Origin: Ctenosaura bakeri
Taxonomy: Eukaryota > Chordata > Lepidosauria > Squamata > Iguanidae
Assembly (NCBI GenBank): GCA_948474755.1
Contig: CAOLHI010002143.1
Coordinates: 1 to 64,000 of the forward strand
DNA: 64,000 bases
Direction of reading: 5' to 3'
The notes beneath the pieces are model-generated. The model was given only the letters and a program-made list of their open reading frames with translations, did not search any database and was not told the origin of the DNA. The translations under genes were made by a program, and so were the position numbers. Every line of letters begins with the position of its first letter. The stretch's first letter is position 1. This document shows positions 22,147 to 32,790 of this stretch, piece by piece.

Positions 22147-22538
22147 TGTCACGACCCAGGAGTCAGCTTCTGCAGGTGAGCAACAACCTCAAAGGAAAAC
22201 AAGCAAACACAAGTGCACTGTGAGCTAGTCAGACCATGAGAGCAGCAGGCTGAGATGAGAGCCAGCTGGCACCAGCCTTTTTAAAGAGGGCAGAGGGTGA
22301 TGGTCCAACACCAGAAACAACTTGCGTTTTCCCAGTCCTTGCCTGTGTGTGCTATGTATTCCCTGCTTTTCTGTCTGAATGGATTCTCTGACACAGACTG
22401 TCTGACCTTGCTAGTCACTGGATTCCTGAACTCCTGGACCACCATTTTGACTCTGCTTCTGCTCAACCCTAAACAGCCAAGCTCCACTAAACTGTCTCAG
22501 TTTGTCTGCTATAACAGCTTTCTGCTAACGGTGCAACA
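22147..22538 (+). mobile_element. Solo LTR, 392 bp, TTCAC duplication
   Basis: Starts TGTCACGACCCAGG and ends CGGTGCAACA (TG..CA). It is flanked by the exact 5-bp duplication TTCAC (22142-22146, 22539-22543). A TATA-like TTTTTAAAGAGG lies at about 22280. No primer site, gag/pol or second LTR follows, so it is a recombination-derived solo LTR. Whether Ty3/Gypsy or endogenous retrovirus cannot be told from the LTR alone. Confidence 0.85.
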
Positions 22539-23433
22539 TTCACCCCTCCTCTCTCCTCTGCTGAATTAATTAACTGCAAACTAGTGTTGGACTTTGTATT
22601 CATTCCCAGCAATTGATGTAAGCTGAGGACAAAGGGAGAGAAAGTGGGAAGAGGAGAAGGAAACTGGGTCATTTTAAAAGCAGCTGAAAAAGTGAGACTA
22701 CAGAGGATTAATCAGGAATGCCTTTGTCAAATTTGGATAGTTGAAGGTTATGCACTTTCTATACTGATGCTATGTTAGAGTGAAGCAATCAAACACAAAG
22801 CTGTGTGTCAACTCTGGCATGTAAACTGTAGCACCATCATGACAAAAGGAATAAAATGGAGTTGATGTCTGCTGTTCTGATGTTAAACATGTTCATTCTC
22901 AAATAAGCATAATATTATGTAGAAAAGGAAGACAAATTTTAAAACAGAAATAATAACATGAGCATCTGTAACTTTGGATATATCTCTTGGCTATCTCCTC
23001 ACTATGACATGCTTTCAACTGTGAGAAGAAGAAGAAAAAGGAAGCAAGAGGTTCAACATCAGGCCAAATTAAGGTGACCTCTTACACATTGCTCACTTCA
23101 AAAGGAAACAAAAAGGAGAAGGCAACACTGCCCACCAAAAAAGAAGAGAAGGAAAAGAAAAAGAAGGACAAGAGAGGACCCAGATTTAGATAAAACTGCA
23201 CATACTAATCTATATGTCCAGGTGCAACATTGTAGGGGTTTTAGTAATGTACACAGAATGAAAATATTGATGAGGAGGATTGTGACTTTAGTCTGCTGTC
23301 TAGGTGCTCCCTGTGGGTAAGTGAAGTCAGTATTCTGGTCTCTGTTCTGATGGTTATTTCTCTTTAACTCACAGTGGTGTTGCATTGCCCTTCAGACAGA
23401 CAACACATTCAAAAAGAGGTCTGGGTCCCCTGT
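22539..23433. other. Unassigned, purine-rich in part
   Basis: 23020-23175 is A/G-rich (GAAGAAGAAG, AAGAGAAGG). No gene or family recognised. Confidence 0.35.
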
Positions 23434-23630
23434 CAGGTCTTCAAATAGAGGACTCTCTTTTGTAAAAGAAAACACACAGCCACATTGACCTCAGTGGGCC
23501 ACTACAACATGTCCACACCAGCCTAGATGATGATGCCAGGTCTGTTTGTTTCTGCCCCCCTCAGCTACTGCTCTCATGGTTATCGTTGCCCCCCCCCCCC
23601 GGCTCTGAGACACTAACCTTGTGCCCAAAG
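23434..23630 (+). repeat. Diverged single monomer of the 1-459 tandem repeat
   Basis: Follows the array unit in order: 'aggtcttcaaatagagga', 'cttttgtaaaa', 'gccacattgacctcagtgggccac', 'gtccacaccagcc', 'gatgatgccagg', 'tggttatcgttgcc', a C-run, 'ggctctgagacactaa'. It covers about one unit, starting and ending near the middle of the phase used at 1. Many substitutions separate it from the near-identical copies of the array. Confidence 0.85.
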
Positions 23631-23648
23631 TTGAACCACTGCTTCTAA

Positions 23649-23849
23649 GACCATTTCTGCCCCACACTGTTATAGTGCTCTTATTTCACTTGCAACATCC
23701 TATGGAATCCTGAAGTTTGCAGTTTAGGGGGAGCATTTCAAATTCTCAACCAGAGAGCTCTTTGGCCTCAGTAAACTACAAATTCCAGAATTCCACAGAA
23801 GGTTGAAAGTAGAATAATAGTACTATAACAATATAGGGTAGAAATGGCC
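23649..23849 (-). mobile_element. Palindromic MITE, copy 4, minus orientation
   Basis: 201 bp; left end GACCATTTCTGCC, right end GGTAGAAATGGCC. The centre reads inverted relative to copies 1-3 (GAGAGCTCTTTGGCCTCAG in the right half). Flanks TAA and TAG differ at one base, so the duplication is decayed. Confidence 0.85.
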
Positions 23850-25288
23850 TAGATCAGTGACTCAGCATGGGTTTCCAAACTAAATTCAGGACTGAATCAT
23901 TTAACCAGTGAGGTTCAAGTCTGCTTTGTGGATTATTGCTGGATTTCTTTGCAGAAATATTCCCCAGGCTGATCCTTTTTAAAGGTCAGATCCAAGAAAG
24001 TGAGTAGACTGCAAGAGAAGAAAGTAGCTGATTATCAGGACAAAGGACAGTCTATTTCCAGTAGATAGTACTCAAAATTATGCAAGAGTAGCAGGACAGT
24101 CCCACTTCTGCACGTGGTGGCTTATTTACTGTTGGAGGGAAGGCTTTTATCCCCTGCCTAAACTGTGTACCATGTCACATCCTGCCAGGGCTTGGACAAA
24201 AAAAAAAAAAAATTGGGACTGATATTACCAGAATCTTTCAGCAATTCTAGTCCCTGCAAACTAACTTTTTCAAGTTCTTCCCCCACCATTATTTTTTTTT
24301 AAAAAATATTACATAGCTATGAACAATTTTACAATTCATTAAAAGCATCACAAATTTCAACCACAGTCTGGTGAATTAAGAATAAGTCAGTGCATAAGCA
24401 CATTTTGAGAGCATTTTCAGATGCAGGTGTACAATTAATTCCTTGAGCTAAAAATCTGCTAGTCCATTTTTTTTTTTACTAGACAGTTCATAAAAGTTGG
24501 ATTCAAACCCTTAATTAATGATATTTCTCCACCAGGTAGATTGATTCTTTGGAGGTATATATTGCATTCCAGCTGGGTTAATAAATGACATGCATGGAAA
24601 CCAAAAAACCTCAAAATCATGTGCCTCTCTTTCTCTTTTGTTGTGTTTCATCCTCTAAACAGGTCATGGCCAAACTCAATTCAGGCATGACTAGGGTTGC
24701 AAAGTGGAAACCACATGTCTGCTGTACCTTTAATAGTTGTGTGGAAGAGGGAGATTCAGTAAGTGGAGCTTGCATAACAAGCAACACCTGTTGAAACCCA
24801 TACTTCTACATAAATATGTAGAAGCCCTGTCTTGTTCTTTTTAGCTGGCTGCCTCGGTCATGACTTTATTGGCAAATCCTGATCTTGTTTTTATCGTTTA
24901 GCTCTTTCTGCTCTGGCCACTGTCAACCAAGACTGCAGAAAGTCATTCTATAGTAAATGCTTATAATACTCTGAAAAGGGACAGCACTAACAAATTCTAG
25001 AGCTGTCGAAGTGAAAACTAAAGAAGGCTCTAGCATCTTGCATAGAACAAGGAATTTTAGTAGAAGTTGCTTGACATGCAACCAGATAATAAGCAACACC
25101 TGCTGAGATCTGTTCTTCTACACATCTATCCATCAGCGCTTTATTTATATCCTGACTTTCCCTCAGACTAAAACTGGTTTGCAACCATTAAAAGGTACAG
25201 GAGCCATCTCCAGTTTTCACTCTGGCAATGATACTAGCTGCTCTCTCCTTGACTTAATTGCCTGGTTTGTCATTTGAGATAAGACATT
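23850..25288. other. Unassigned sequence
   Basis: A-runs near 24199-24213 and a T/A palindromic run near 24292-24308. Segments 24778-24800 and 25088-25110 share 'aagcaacacctg(c/t)tga', possibly a distant duplication. No gene. Confidence 0.35.
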
Positions 25289-25706
25289 GGCTCTTTCTGT
25301 GTGATGACTGTGTCCCAGGATGGGGACTGTGAGAGGAGTGGGACCACAACAACACTCCAGCATGACTGCATCGTGGTGCCACCCTTTTCCTGTCACCAGC
25401 CAGTGCAATTTCAGGGTAAATCATTGACAGAGGTTCTGCATCAATGAGTCCCGAGTGCATTATGTTCCTGCACTTACCTGCCATGCAGAAGGGCCAGAAG
25501 CATGATGGAAGCACTTCCTGCCCCAGTGCAGCATGGGGAAGAGCCCAGCTGTGCTGTGGAAGGAAGAAGTGTGTCCCTTGTGCTCTCTTCCACAGGGAGC
25601 TGGTTGGGTGTGGAGGGGAGTGTTCTCATTGCACTCCCTTCCCAGCCAAAGTGTGGCCGACATTGCAACTGGAAGATACAGAGCAAGATAATGTGCGGAA
25701 ATGGCC
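25289..25706 (+). mobile_element. GGCC-ended MITE, 400-bp family, copy 3
   Basis: 418 bp, ends GGCTCTTTCTGTGTGATG and AATGTGCGGAAATGGCC, exact 3-bp duplication ATT (25286-25288, 25707-25709). Interior has 'agaagcatgatggaagcac' and 'cagtgcagcatgggga', like copy 2. The several ORFs over it are open on both strands and are not genes. Confidence 0.88.
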
Positions 25707-25709
25707 ATT

Positions 25710-27025
25710 AACAATTTGCATCCAGAAAAACCTTCACATTTAGACAGTTAAGCCACGTAATCCCATAGAATACTCTTTTTAGCACAAACATTCTCAAGGG
25801 GCAGCAGTTGTCCAAACTATGCAACCTTTCTGAGCTCTGTGTCTCATTATTTTCCCAAATTTTGTTTAAACTTGTGCTCTTAATCCACTTCCTAGTTCTA
25901 AGCAGAGTCAACCACTGACCAAATGCCAATTGAAAACCCACTGTTTTTCTCTAGTTGAAACTATCTATTGGATTTAGGCCAATGATAAATACTACCAAGC
26001 TAAAACTGGTATGCGCAAGAAGAGAGGTGAAAAATTGTGCACAGAAGCTCTGTGTCTATTTGTGGGGAAATATAAGCCTCCCTGTCCCTTTGGTTCTAGG
26101 AAGCATTTATTCATGTCCCTTTGAAGTGCTGTTTCTTAAGCCCTTAACTCTCACACAGGGAACCTTCCAGAGCATGTGGGGGAGGGAAGCGAGGTTGCTC
26201 AGCCATTTGTTTGTTATGTTTTCATAATATTTTTATATTTCCCTCAGTTGACTTGCCTGGGAGCTAGAGTTCTCTCACAATGAACTCAGCAATTAAGATG
26301 AGTTCAAGTTATATATGCAGATGGCAGCCGCCCAATTTGTATAAATCTTCAGATGGACTCCTTGAAGCTCTCTTCCCACTAAGTGGCCTCAACTTCACTT
26401 TAGAATGTGTGTCCAAAAGGGTTTCTCTGATTTGCAAAAGGAACCCCAATTCAGTAGCAGAACACAATTTGTAATAGTCATGTTTTTGGGCTCCAAGAAT
26501 CCCATAGGCAGTGGCAATGTTGGGTGGGGTGGAGGTGGGGAGTTATAATCCAAAAAAGGCAACTTTCCCAACCTTTGAGGAACACATACATTGTATGCAT
26601 ATGGTCTCTGGATCCCTGGCATCTTGAACTTAAAGGATCCTGGGAACAACTTCTGCCTGATACCCTGGGGAATCACTGTTAGTATTCTGTAAGACTGACA
26701 GTGGAATGAACTAGTGGTTTGACTCTGTATAAGGCAGATTCTTATATTCACATAATTCAGAAGCTTGCCCACTCTGACAATGGTGGAAGAGCAGGAGGCC
26801 TAGTCTCACCAATATGGTGGGGTGGAGTGTGGCACAGGTCAATGTACAAATTGTGAATGAAGCCTCCTCTGTGCCTTCAGCTGAAGTGAAAGATGCTATC
26901 CTCTCACCAACATCGCTAGTCCAGCTTCTGTGTGTGGAATGTGGACACCATCTTGTCCTTTGCTTCATGTTTTCAAATGTCAGAAGCTGTCACTGTACAA
27001 GGATACCAGAGAGTATCACACCCAA
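25710..27025. other. Unassigned sequence
   Basis: No family recognised. ORFs up to 125 codons (26395-26772, minus) show no domain. Confidence 0.35.
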
Positions 27026-27035
27026 TTGTTGCTGC

Positions 27036-27092
<57 letters not shown>

Positions 27093-27236
27093 GTGCCTTC
27101 AAGTTATTTCCAACTTATGATGAATCTATTCACAGGGTTTTCACCCAAAGTCACCCAGTGAGTTTACATGGCTGAGCTTGGGAAAGAACCCTTGTCTGCA
27201 GGATTGTAGCTTGAACCACTACATTGTGCTGGCTGG
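27026..27236 (-). mobile_element. Sauria-type SINE with expanded (GTT)n tail, minus strand
   Basis: (TTG)n at 27028-27091 is followed by 'tgtgccttcaagttatttccaacttatgatga', 'caaagtcacccagtgagtttacatggctgag', 'aacccttgtctgcaggattgtag' and 'accactacattgtgctggct'. The order is tail to tRNA-like head on the plus strand. The middle part is deleted. The trinucleotide run sits where the SINE's short CAA tail normally is. Confidence 0.9.
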
Positions 27237-28945
27237 CTATATAATGTTCTACTTACACCTAGAGTAGTACATTATATAGCTCCTACAGAAAGAGGTCCAT
27301 ATGAACATACAGCCCCTCTCCATGTCACATGTTAGGTATGTGATAAAGGGGACCAGGACACTGACTTGTCTACAACCCCAAAGATCCTTTGCTCATCAGC
27401 AATTGATGCAGGCAGCAAGTGGCCTAAGCAAACCCATTGTAGGAACAGTGGCAACAGTGAGGATGGATTGAAAAGGTGTTAGCCAGGTTTTCACTAAAGT
27501 TGATGCACAGCAAAGGGCATGCAGCTTAAGAATAGGAAAACAGAACAAGGGAGGTAACTCTGGAATTCAGCCTTTTGTCTTGATTGTGTTTGTTATATCT
27601 CATGAGTTGAACATTAACTGATATGTCCTCAATGGAAAGCAAATGTAGGTATAGCAGAGACATGTTAAAAGTCCACTTTTCTTGGTCGTTTGCCATATTC
27701 TAGAAATGATAACCAGTCATATTGTTTTCTGAAGGACAGTGAGATTCACAAATCAAATATGGTGACTTTGAAAAAAGATACCCCAAATTTATGAGTTACA
27801 GCACACTTTGTACTTGTCTCTGGGAATGCTGAACAGAGGTCACCCTAAGTTATGTCACCCCCCTGCACTCTTTAGCTTTTCCCACACTCCATTTTTTTCC
27901 CACACTAACATTCACTCTATAGTTTTTTCTTATTCACACAAAAATCTACTGCCTTAAATTAAGATCAGTCTGGTCTGTGTTTTTGTTGCCATGGTCAGAC
28001 TTTTCTTCACCGCTCAGTTTGGAAAGTTCACTCTCTGTGAAGAACCCAGTTGTTGAAGTGGCTTTTTGAAGTATTTTGGAAGGATGCTGCAACCTGCTTT
28101 GGAAAGAGTCTTGTAGCAAATGTGGAGAAAATACTGGAACATTGGAACACCTCTTTTCAGAATGATTTTTGAGCAGGAGATTATAGATACTTAGTACCCT
28201 ATTGGGGGTACTATCCTGTATGACTGACACAGATGATTGAATCCAATGGTCATCTCATTGTCTTCACAGTGTGATATGCAAATAGCTTTCAAGAATTCTG
28301 CTATCAGGAAACACATCCACATTGACCTATCTAATAAGAATTCCCAGGCATCTACCAATGAGCATGGGGTCATAGTTAGATCATGCAGAATACTTCTGGC
28401 CATGTCTTGGGCATCTCCTCATTTATTCACATGAAGTGGGTGTGAACCTCAGCACATGCCCCTATTCCTTCATTTTGATGGTGAATTTCACTTTTGTTGA
28501 GCAAGGTGGTCTTCAGAGTAGCTTCTTCTCTATGGCAGATTTTCCCAGTGATGAATGATTGTGCTCTTCAAAATAAACAGTCTCCTACTGAATGCAACTG
28601 TAAAACCACAGTGACAGGATGTTATTAATAATGACAGGGAAGTTCAGAAATGAAGGGTATAGAAGGTATTTCCCCAGGTTAAAAACTGCAAGAGATCCCT
28701 AAAATTTGTTCCCAGTCTTTTTCTAGGTTTTTGATGTTTTTGAACATCAAAGTTCACCCATCCCACTCCCTTTCAGAAACTTTTCTGGCAGTGGATATAT
28801 TTTTGCCTAGTCTTAAGGGCTTATCGATCCAATTAGGACCCATGGGAAATGTAATTCTCATAGTTCCTGATGTTCTCGATGTTATGGAGTATGCTGTGCC
28901 AGTGTCTAGAAATCTTATTAGAAGAAAGGACAGTGTGTATAGACA
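27237..28945. other. Unassigned sequence
   Basis: No family or gene recognised. Overlapping ORFs near 28730-29072 lie partly in the neighbouring repeat and have no domain. Confidence 0.35.
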
Positions 28946-30044
28946 GTCAGAGTTCAACTCCCTCCCTCTGCCTTTCTGCCAGCAAGGGAAGGAAGGCAAT
29001 AGTAAATGTCCAAGAGGAGGAGGCAGTTGGGGGTGTCCAATGCAAACATGGAGAAATGCTGAGCTGAGCTGAAGTCAAGGTCACATCCAAAAAGTCCAGA
29101 ATGCCAAAGGTCAGCCCAAAAGGGTCAAGGGAACCAGAACATAAGAGTAGTGGGCTTGAGTAGCAATTTGCTACAAGCAAACAGCAAGCCACATCGTCCA
29201 ACTTATATGCTGACAAAAACAGGTGTTACTCATCATTATTCTGTTTACTCAACCTTGCCCAAACAGCTTCCCCCTGAGCTGTTCATTTCTGTCTCCTCCG
29301 TGATTGGGAACTGGGGGGCAAAGATGAATCTAAGGCCCTTTTCGCATGGGCCTTTGCTCGCGCGACAGCCCCGTGAGCCTCGCGGGAGTGGGAGCGTCGC
29401 TCCACACGACGCACTCCCACTTCCGCCCGGCTCACGGGGCTGAAGCGGCGCGAGCGCGGGTTTTTTGATTTTCGCGTCCAAGCGAAAATCACCCCGTGCT
29501 CGCGCAATGCTCCCGGCGCCCACCCGCACTTACCTTTCGTGCGGAGCCTCCGGGAGCCGGCCGGGTCGTGCTTCCTTCCCTCCACCCCTGCGGAAGGAAG
29601 GAGCGGGGTGGGGAGCTAGCGCGACGGACGCAACGCCCGCTTCGCGCATGCGGGGGGACGCGACGCCGCCCGCTTCGTGCGCGCGGGGGGGGAATCCGGC
29701 GCGAGGTCTCCCGCTTCGCACGGGGGGGAGGGCGGCTTGCGCGGCAAGCCTCCTTCGGTGCCGCTTCCCCGCTCGTTCCTTCGCCTGCGGAAGGAAGGAG
29801 GGGGAAGCGGCAGCCTCCCGGAGGAGCCTTCTTGCGCTTGCCAGCCTCCCCCGCTTGCGCTAGAAGCCTCAGTGCGAAAAGGGCCTAATTCCTCTAAATC
29901 ATTGCTGGTCCCCTCTCCCATTGCAACTAAGTCTCAGCTTGTCTTTCAGCTGATGGGAGTGTTTCCAAGATAGTTTGGCTCATCACTGGCTCTGTTTCTG
30001 GCACAATCAATTGCTCGTCGACCTCAGAGCCATCATCTATCACA
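28946..30044 (-). repeat. Unclassified dispersed repeat, copy 1, split by a GC-rich MITE
   Basis: Excluding the insert at 29334-29885, about 544 bp match the complement of 56523-57053. Shared landmarks are 'ggcagaaaggca', 'ttcagctcagctcagcattt' (inverted here), 'tataagttggacgatgtggc' and 'gacgagcaattgattgtg'. The homology ends sharply at GTCAGAGTTCAACTCCC (28946) and near 30044. The element type is unknown; no TG..CA or inverted ends are obvious. Confidence 0.88.
29334..29885. mobile_element. 552-bp CpG-rich GGCC-ended transposon, TAA duplication, empty site known
   Basis: Ends GGCCCTTTTCGCATGGG and CAGTGCGAAAAGGGCC (13-bp perfect inverted terminus). Flanked by TAA (29331-29333, 29886-29888). 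The related repeat at 56523-57053 has the uninterrupted site, a single TAA in the matching orientation (TTA at 56693-56695). Very GC- and CpG-rich inside, with a repeated 'ccgcttcgcgc..gggggg' motif near 29637, 29669 and 29709. No transposase. TAA fits PIF/Harbinger. Open frames here exist in most frames because stop codons are rare in GC-rich DNA. Confidence 0.93.
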
Positions 30045-30724
30045 TAGACTGCAGTTATGTTGGCCCTGTGATACCACTGATACTGTCAAAGAAAGTACAA
30101 AGGAACTTGGATCAGTGGATGGCATGTTAAACTATCTGCACCCTAGCAGATTATGTACCCTAGCAAATGCAAGTCTGTTTATATATGCCACTGGCCTTGC
30201 TTGCTGCGGGATTATGGGAGCTGTCGTCCAAAAGAGAACATTTCCAAAGTTTGGCATGTTAGCCAAAAAGCATGTTTTAGCAGCATGAAAATAGGGAATA
30301 CTGAACCTAGTCCTCATCTTTTGATAATTTACTTCAGCACAAAACTTAGCAGAGGGCTCAGTTGTATGTATGTATGTATGTATGTATGTGTTTGTGCATT
30401 TTATTTAATATATATCCAAAGTACCTTATAAACATTTAGAATCTTATAGGTAAGTCTCCTTGTGTTAAGACAGTTACTGGACTGATGCTCATAGAAGTGT
30501 CCTCGTAGAGCATTATGTAGACTTGACTTGGGAGGTCCTGAGAGGACCCAATTAATAAATTCATAACAAAGGTAACATTCTCATATTTTTTTTAAAAAAA
30601 CCCTCATACTTTTAGGAATGCTATCATTAATCTCTGTACTATGGACTACAAATATTTTGAGGAAGTGATTTGAGTATTGTTGAGGCATAGTTTACCATAA
30701 ACATGATTTCAGTAACATTTAACA
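30045..30724. other. Unassigned; hAT-MITE-like scrap and (GTAT)n
   Basis: 30185-30260 has 'gggattatgggagctgtcgtccaaaa', like the core of squamate hAT MITEs. (GTAT)n is at 30364-30390. The rest is unassigned. Confidence 0.45.
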
Positions 30725-30880
30725 TTTAATTTAACACATTTATATATTACCTTTCTGCCTGGAAAAGCCCTCAGGTCATGCACAAGGGATGAAAACATTA
30801 AAAACAATACATAGGTAAAACCTTTGAAGACAATCTAAAAATGCTTCTGAATTTAAATGAAACAGTTAAAATAGCCTGAG
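30725..30880 (-). mobile_element. LINE 3' end (L2/CR1-like), minus strand
   Basis: 'acatttatatattacctttctgcctggaaaagccctcagg' followed by 'aaaacattaaaaacaatac' is the complement of a LINE 3' UTR and terminus. Confidence 0.55.
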
Positions 30881-31037
30881 CAATTTCAAAGACCAAAAGC
30901 TATGCAGATCAATGCCAACAGTAAGCTGAGAACAAAGCAGGAAGAGGAGAAAGAATCAGAACATTTAAAAAAGCGGCTAAAAAAGTAGAGCTACAGAGGG
31001 TTAAATCAGGACTGTCCCCACCAAACTGGGACAGTTG

Positions 31038-31652
31038 CAGTGGTGTACTTAGGTGGAGTGGAGCAGTGCACCCTAGGCAGCACAAATTTGGGGTGGCACC
31101 AGGCTCCCTTCTGCATTCTGGCAGATGCTCAGTGGCTGAATGGGTACTGGTGCCTCCCGGAGAGGTCTGCTGGAGGGAGTATGCCACCTCAGGAAAGAGG
31201 GCTGTCCATTTCCCCTCCCCTCTCTTCCCTTTCTCCCTCCCAGTCATGAGTCAAACCTGTTTCCAGCCAAAGCGGCAGTGCCAACCTCCAGGTCAGGCAG
31301 AGAAGGAGGAAGGGAGGGAGAAAAAGAGAAGAGGAGAGGGGAACCCCGAGGAAGTGGGGAGAGGCACCTACCTTCCCCCTGACTTTTGAGATCGGGGACT
31401 GCCTCAGCCCAACCAAGCCTCTGAGGAAGGAGGGAGGGAGGGGAAAGGGGGGGTCCCTCGCCGCCACGGGAATGCCGACATGATTCTGAGTGCATGCAAC
31501 TGCCTCCTCTGAGCATGCGCGCCCAGAGCCCAATCACCCAATGCCAATTGAGTGGTTTTTATTTGGTATTTTGGATAGGTTCTCCTTCCCCTGAGAGGGG
31601 CAGCAAACTCAGGGACCACCCTCAGGTGACAAAAGCTCTAGCTACACCACTG
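31038..31652. mobile_element. 615-bp hAT-type element, 8-bp duplication GACAGTTG
   Basis: Ends CAGTGGTGTACTTAG and CTAGCTACACCACTG, imperfect inverted repeats with hAT-like CAGTGGTGTA. The exact 8-bp duplication GACAGTTG is at 31030-31037 and 31653-31660. The interior is purine-rich on one strand (GGAGGGAGGG) and codes for no transposase; overlapping ORFs on both strands are compositional. Confidence 0.92.
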
Positions 31653-31660
31653 GACAGTTG

Positions 31661-32539
31661 GAGGGTTTGCTACCTTGTCTTGGCAGGAAATACTTCAGAA
31701 ATACTTAAAACACAAATTTACAATTTACTGTAAACAGCTATGAGGTATGAAGTGTAGTAACTCAGATAGGATATTCCATATTCTTTGATCTTATGCCTTC
31801 TGTACAGTGTTGTAACTTGCAGTCACTGAAACAAAAGCATGTTGACTCAAAATGCACTGGTAGCCTCAACTATCATAGACTGATTGAATTAATGGGATCT
31901 ACTACTGATGTGTTGACAATCAATTCAATGGGTCTGTTCTAGTTAGGACTAGAAATAGTATTCAAGCCTATTATCTTAAAGAATAGGTCAGAGCCAGGTG
32001 GTCACTCATTTTGGATTTTACACAACAGCTGACAATTACTAATTATTTAATTTACTATTACTATATTTTTACAGCCAGGGAGGGAGGAAGTTCTCCCCAG
32101 AATAACTTTTTGCTTCTTGCCCCTAAATAATATAGTAGTATTTATTTGCTCTAGGAATGAAGGGTGGGTGGTGCTTTGCTGCTCTGTTTCAGGCAATAAA
32201 ATATCCCAGACTGGCACTAGAGAGGATAAACTTTATTAAACAGGGCAAGATGACATTGCTATTATGATGGGTGATGGCTACATAAATAAGAACATTTCAC
32301 AGTATTTGTATCACTCTATTGGAACAGACAGCTATTTAAAATTTACAAAGAGATACACTTCTGGTTTCTCAGCCAAATATCAACTCTCTTTAATCTTCGT
32401 AGAATTAATGGAAGAATTCTATGCCCTTGAATTTTTGCAGCTTTCAAGAACAGCTGCCAATATATAGAGTCTTGAGGTCACAATATTCCCATCACAAACT
32501 CTCTCAACTGGACTTCAGCTGTTCAAATAATGTATTTTT
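31661..32539. other. Unassigned; old repeat fragment near 31885
   Basis: 31885-31965 ('aattcaatgggtctgttctagttagg') resembles a common old squamate repeat. The rest is unassigned. Confidence 0.35.
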
Positions 32540-32790
32540 GCTTATAGTCCTCCTGCTGAGAGGATACTTCATGACTCTTAAAGAAACAAGTGTTGTATAG
32601 CAAGCTAACAATACCTCAGATACAACTTTTTTGGACAAAATTTTCCAACTAGTTGTAGTTTGTGTGCTTATAGTCCTCCTGGTGAGAATATACCTCAGGA
32701 TCCTAAAGAAATAAGTGTTGTATAGCAAGCTAACAAAACCTCAGACAGAAAACACATTTTGGGCAGTTTTCTGACTGCTTTTAGTTTGTG
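32540..32790 (+). repeat. Tandem duplication, 126-bp unit, two copies
   Basis: GCTTATAGTCCTCCTG begins at 32540 and again at 32666. Both copies continue through 'aagtgttgtatagcaagctaac' and 'tagtttgtgtg', and are visibly diverged. A third, degraded start (GATTGCTCTTAGC) follows at about 32791. Confidence 0.85.

Noticed and set aside
25254..25743. Seven overlapping ORFs
   Set aside because: They fall on both strands of the MITE at 25289-25706.
26814..27175. ORFs with poly-Cys, poly-Leu or poly-Val
   Set aside because: Three frames of the (GTT)n at a SINE tail.
29283..29973. Cluster of ORFs of 63-132 codons on both strands
   Set aside because: They sit in the CpG-rich transposon, are open in most frames at once, and are Arg/Pro/Ala-rich as expected from GC composition.
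31040..31619. ORFs of 69-114 codons
   Set aside because: Overlap on both strands inside the hAT at 31038-31652; no transposase motif.
32540..32790. CRISPR-like spaced repeats
   Set aside because: Only two long diverged units; the genome is vertebrate.
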